Shown here piece by piece: positions 56,254-56,708 of a stretch of DNA of 56,708 nucleotides. The position numbers were made by a program, and so were the translations under genes. The stretch's first letter is position 1, and each line of letters begins with the position of its first letter. The stretch comes from Polyangiaceae bacterium. Its GTDB lineage: Bacteria > Myxococcota_A > Polyangia > Polyangiales > Polyangiaceae. The stretch covers positions 1-56,708 of the forward strand of contig JAICQQ010000032.1 in assembly GCA_025937785.1 (NCBI GenBank). The letters run 5' to 3'. Below the pieces are notes generated by a model. That model did not search any database. It saw only the letters and a list, made by a program, of their open reading frames with translations, and was not told the origin of the DNA.

Positions 56254-56421
56254 CCGTCCCGGCCGCCTGTGGTTCTAGGGCACACTTGGCTTTCAGCACC
56301 TGTGCGATCCGGTCGCTCTCCTGCATCTCGTTTTCGCGCTGATCACCTGGCGAGCCTGCGCAGCACTCGGCTGACTTCGAGCGCGCAAAGTTCCCCACGC
56401 ATCCCAAGCCACAAAAATAAC

Positions 56422-56460
56422 CTTGGCGAACTTGGCGCTCGTTGCTGCTTGGCGGTTTTC
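56422..56460 (+). repeat. Dispersed CTTGGCG-type repeat, copy C
   Basis: CTTGGCGAACTTGGCGCTC then GCTTGGCGGTTTTC. It aligns with the copies at 47643 and 47959 over the ordered CTTGGCG words. Confidence 0.65.
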
Positions 56461-56551
56461 TTGCGTAGCGGGCCGGACCAGGCTCTCAGCTACTCGAGCC
56501 TTTCGTCACGCCCTCTTACTAGGGCCTGTCCCTGAATTGGACGATGGCCCC

Positions 56552-56587
56552 GTGAACGTGAACGTGAACGTAAAGGTGCCCGTGCCC
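56552..56587 (+). repeat. Hexamer tandem repeat (GTGAAC)3 then GTAAAG and (GTGCCC)2
   Basis: Six hexamers in register: three GTGAAC, one GTAAAG and two GTGCCC, about 45 nt upstream of the 23S-IVP gene. The variants share GTxxxx phase, consistent with a diverging simple repeat. Confidence 0.85.
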
Positions 56588-56630
56588 GAAGAAGCGCAAC
56601 CGATGCCGAGGTGGGGCCGATGGCTGGAGC

Positions 56631-56708
56631 ATGAGGCTCGATCATGAGGGATTGGAAGTGTATCAAATCGCGCTGGATTTGCTCGTTATCGCGAACGCGA
56701 TCATAGAA
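56631..56708 (+). CDS. 23S rRNA-IVP-type four-helix-bundle protein (partial, cut by window end)
   Basis: Only the first 26 codons are present: an ATG followed by RLDHEGLEVYQIALDLLVI and more helical text. The L/RxxxxLxVYQxAL opening is the hallmark of the 23S intervening-sequence/four-helix-bundle family, proteins of unknown function often found free in genomes. Many copies occur in myxobacteria. The rest lies outside the window. Confidence 0.72.
   Translation, partial: MRLDHEGLEVYQIALDLLVIANAIIE

Larger units (their letters stand above)
56254..56630. other. 377-bp intergenic region with two kinds of repeat
   Basis: Holds a dispersed CTTGGCG repeat copy and a hexamer repeat just before the 23S-IVP gene. 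No other gene is credible. Confidence 0.5.

Overview
The window looks like chromosome from a high-GC myxobacterium, most likely of the Polyangia/Sorangiineae type. This rests on base composition and protein style, not on a marker gene. The signs are many lipoproteins with Ser/Gly/Asn-rich linkers, FHA, DUF4388, PilZ-like and zinc-ribbon/GYF regulatory modules, HEAT and TPR secreted proteins, an ECF sigma/FecR pair, and a 23S-IVP four-helix-bundle gene beside hexamer repeats. No phage, IS element, CRISPR array or rRNA operon was seen.

Layout, left: 17-bp tandem repeats run into the hairpin behind lon (minus strand). Divergent from lon is a plus-strand run of fmt, a small HExxH membrane-associated protein, an Hsp70-like protein whose ATPase and substrate domains are split by about 420 Pro/Ala-rich residues, and a J-domain protein. 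A zinc-ribbon/GYF membrane protein follows. Next come an ECF sigma with a FecR/TPR partner, a Cys-rich lipoprotein, and a secreted HEAT-repeat protein with a barrel-like partner in the same frame. Inositol-3-phosphate synthase then faces a minus-strand cluster of a VWA/amidotransferase-like membrane protein, a DUF4159 protein and a lipoprotein.

Middle: small lipoprotein and membrane genes, a Cache-like lipoprotein and a GT2 glycosyltransferase lead to a peroxiredoxin carrying a 195-residue histone-like Lys/Ala/Pro extension. A CAP-domain lipoprotein, the sdhCAB respiratory complex II operon, an Fe/Mn superoxide dismutase, a PhoX-like (DUF839) protein and a VWA lipoprotein follow. After them are a candidate small RNA and tRNA-Leu(CAA).

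Right: a DciA-like (DUF721) protein, two FHA paralogues, serC, purD-tsaC, a PilZ-like protein, ddl with dCMP deaminase, a DUF4398/OmpA-like envelope pair, a PH-like membrane protein, two secreted TPR proteins, hisZ-purA, a HemQ/chlorite-dismutase-family protein, a DUF4388-J-domain fusion, obg, and the start of a 23S-IVP gene at the window end. Intergenic DNA here carries at least three copies of a dispersed CTTGGCG-rich repeat.

Themes: protein quality control (Lon, split Hsp70, two J proteins), aerobic respiration with oxidative defence (complex II, SOD, fused peroxiredoxin), and envelope lipoproteins. The most unusual objects are the HExxH/split-Hsp70/J cassette and the histone-like peroxiredoxin. 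Functions are inferred from motifs read by eye; no database search was possible.
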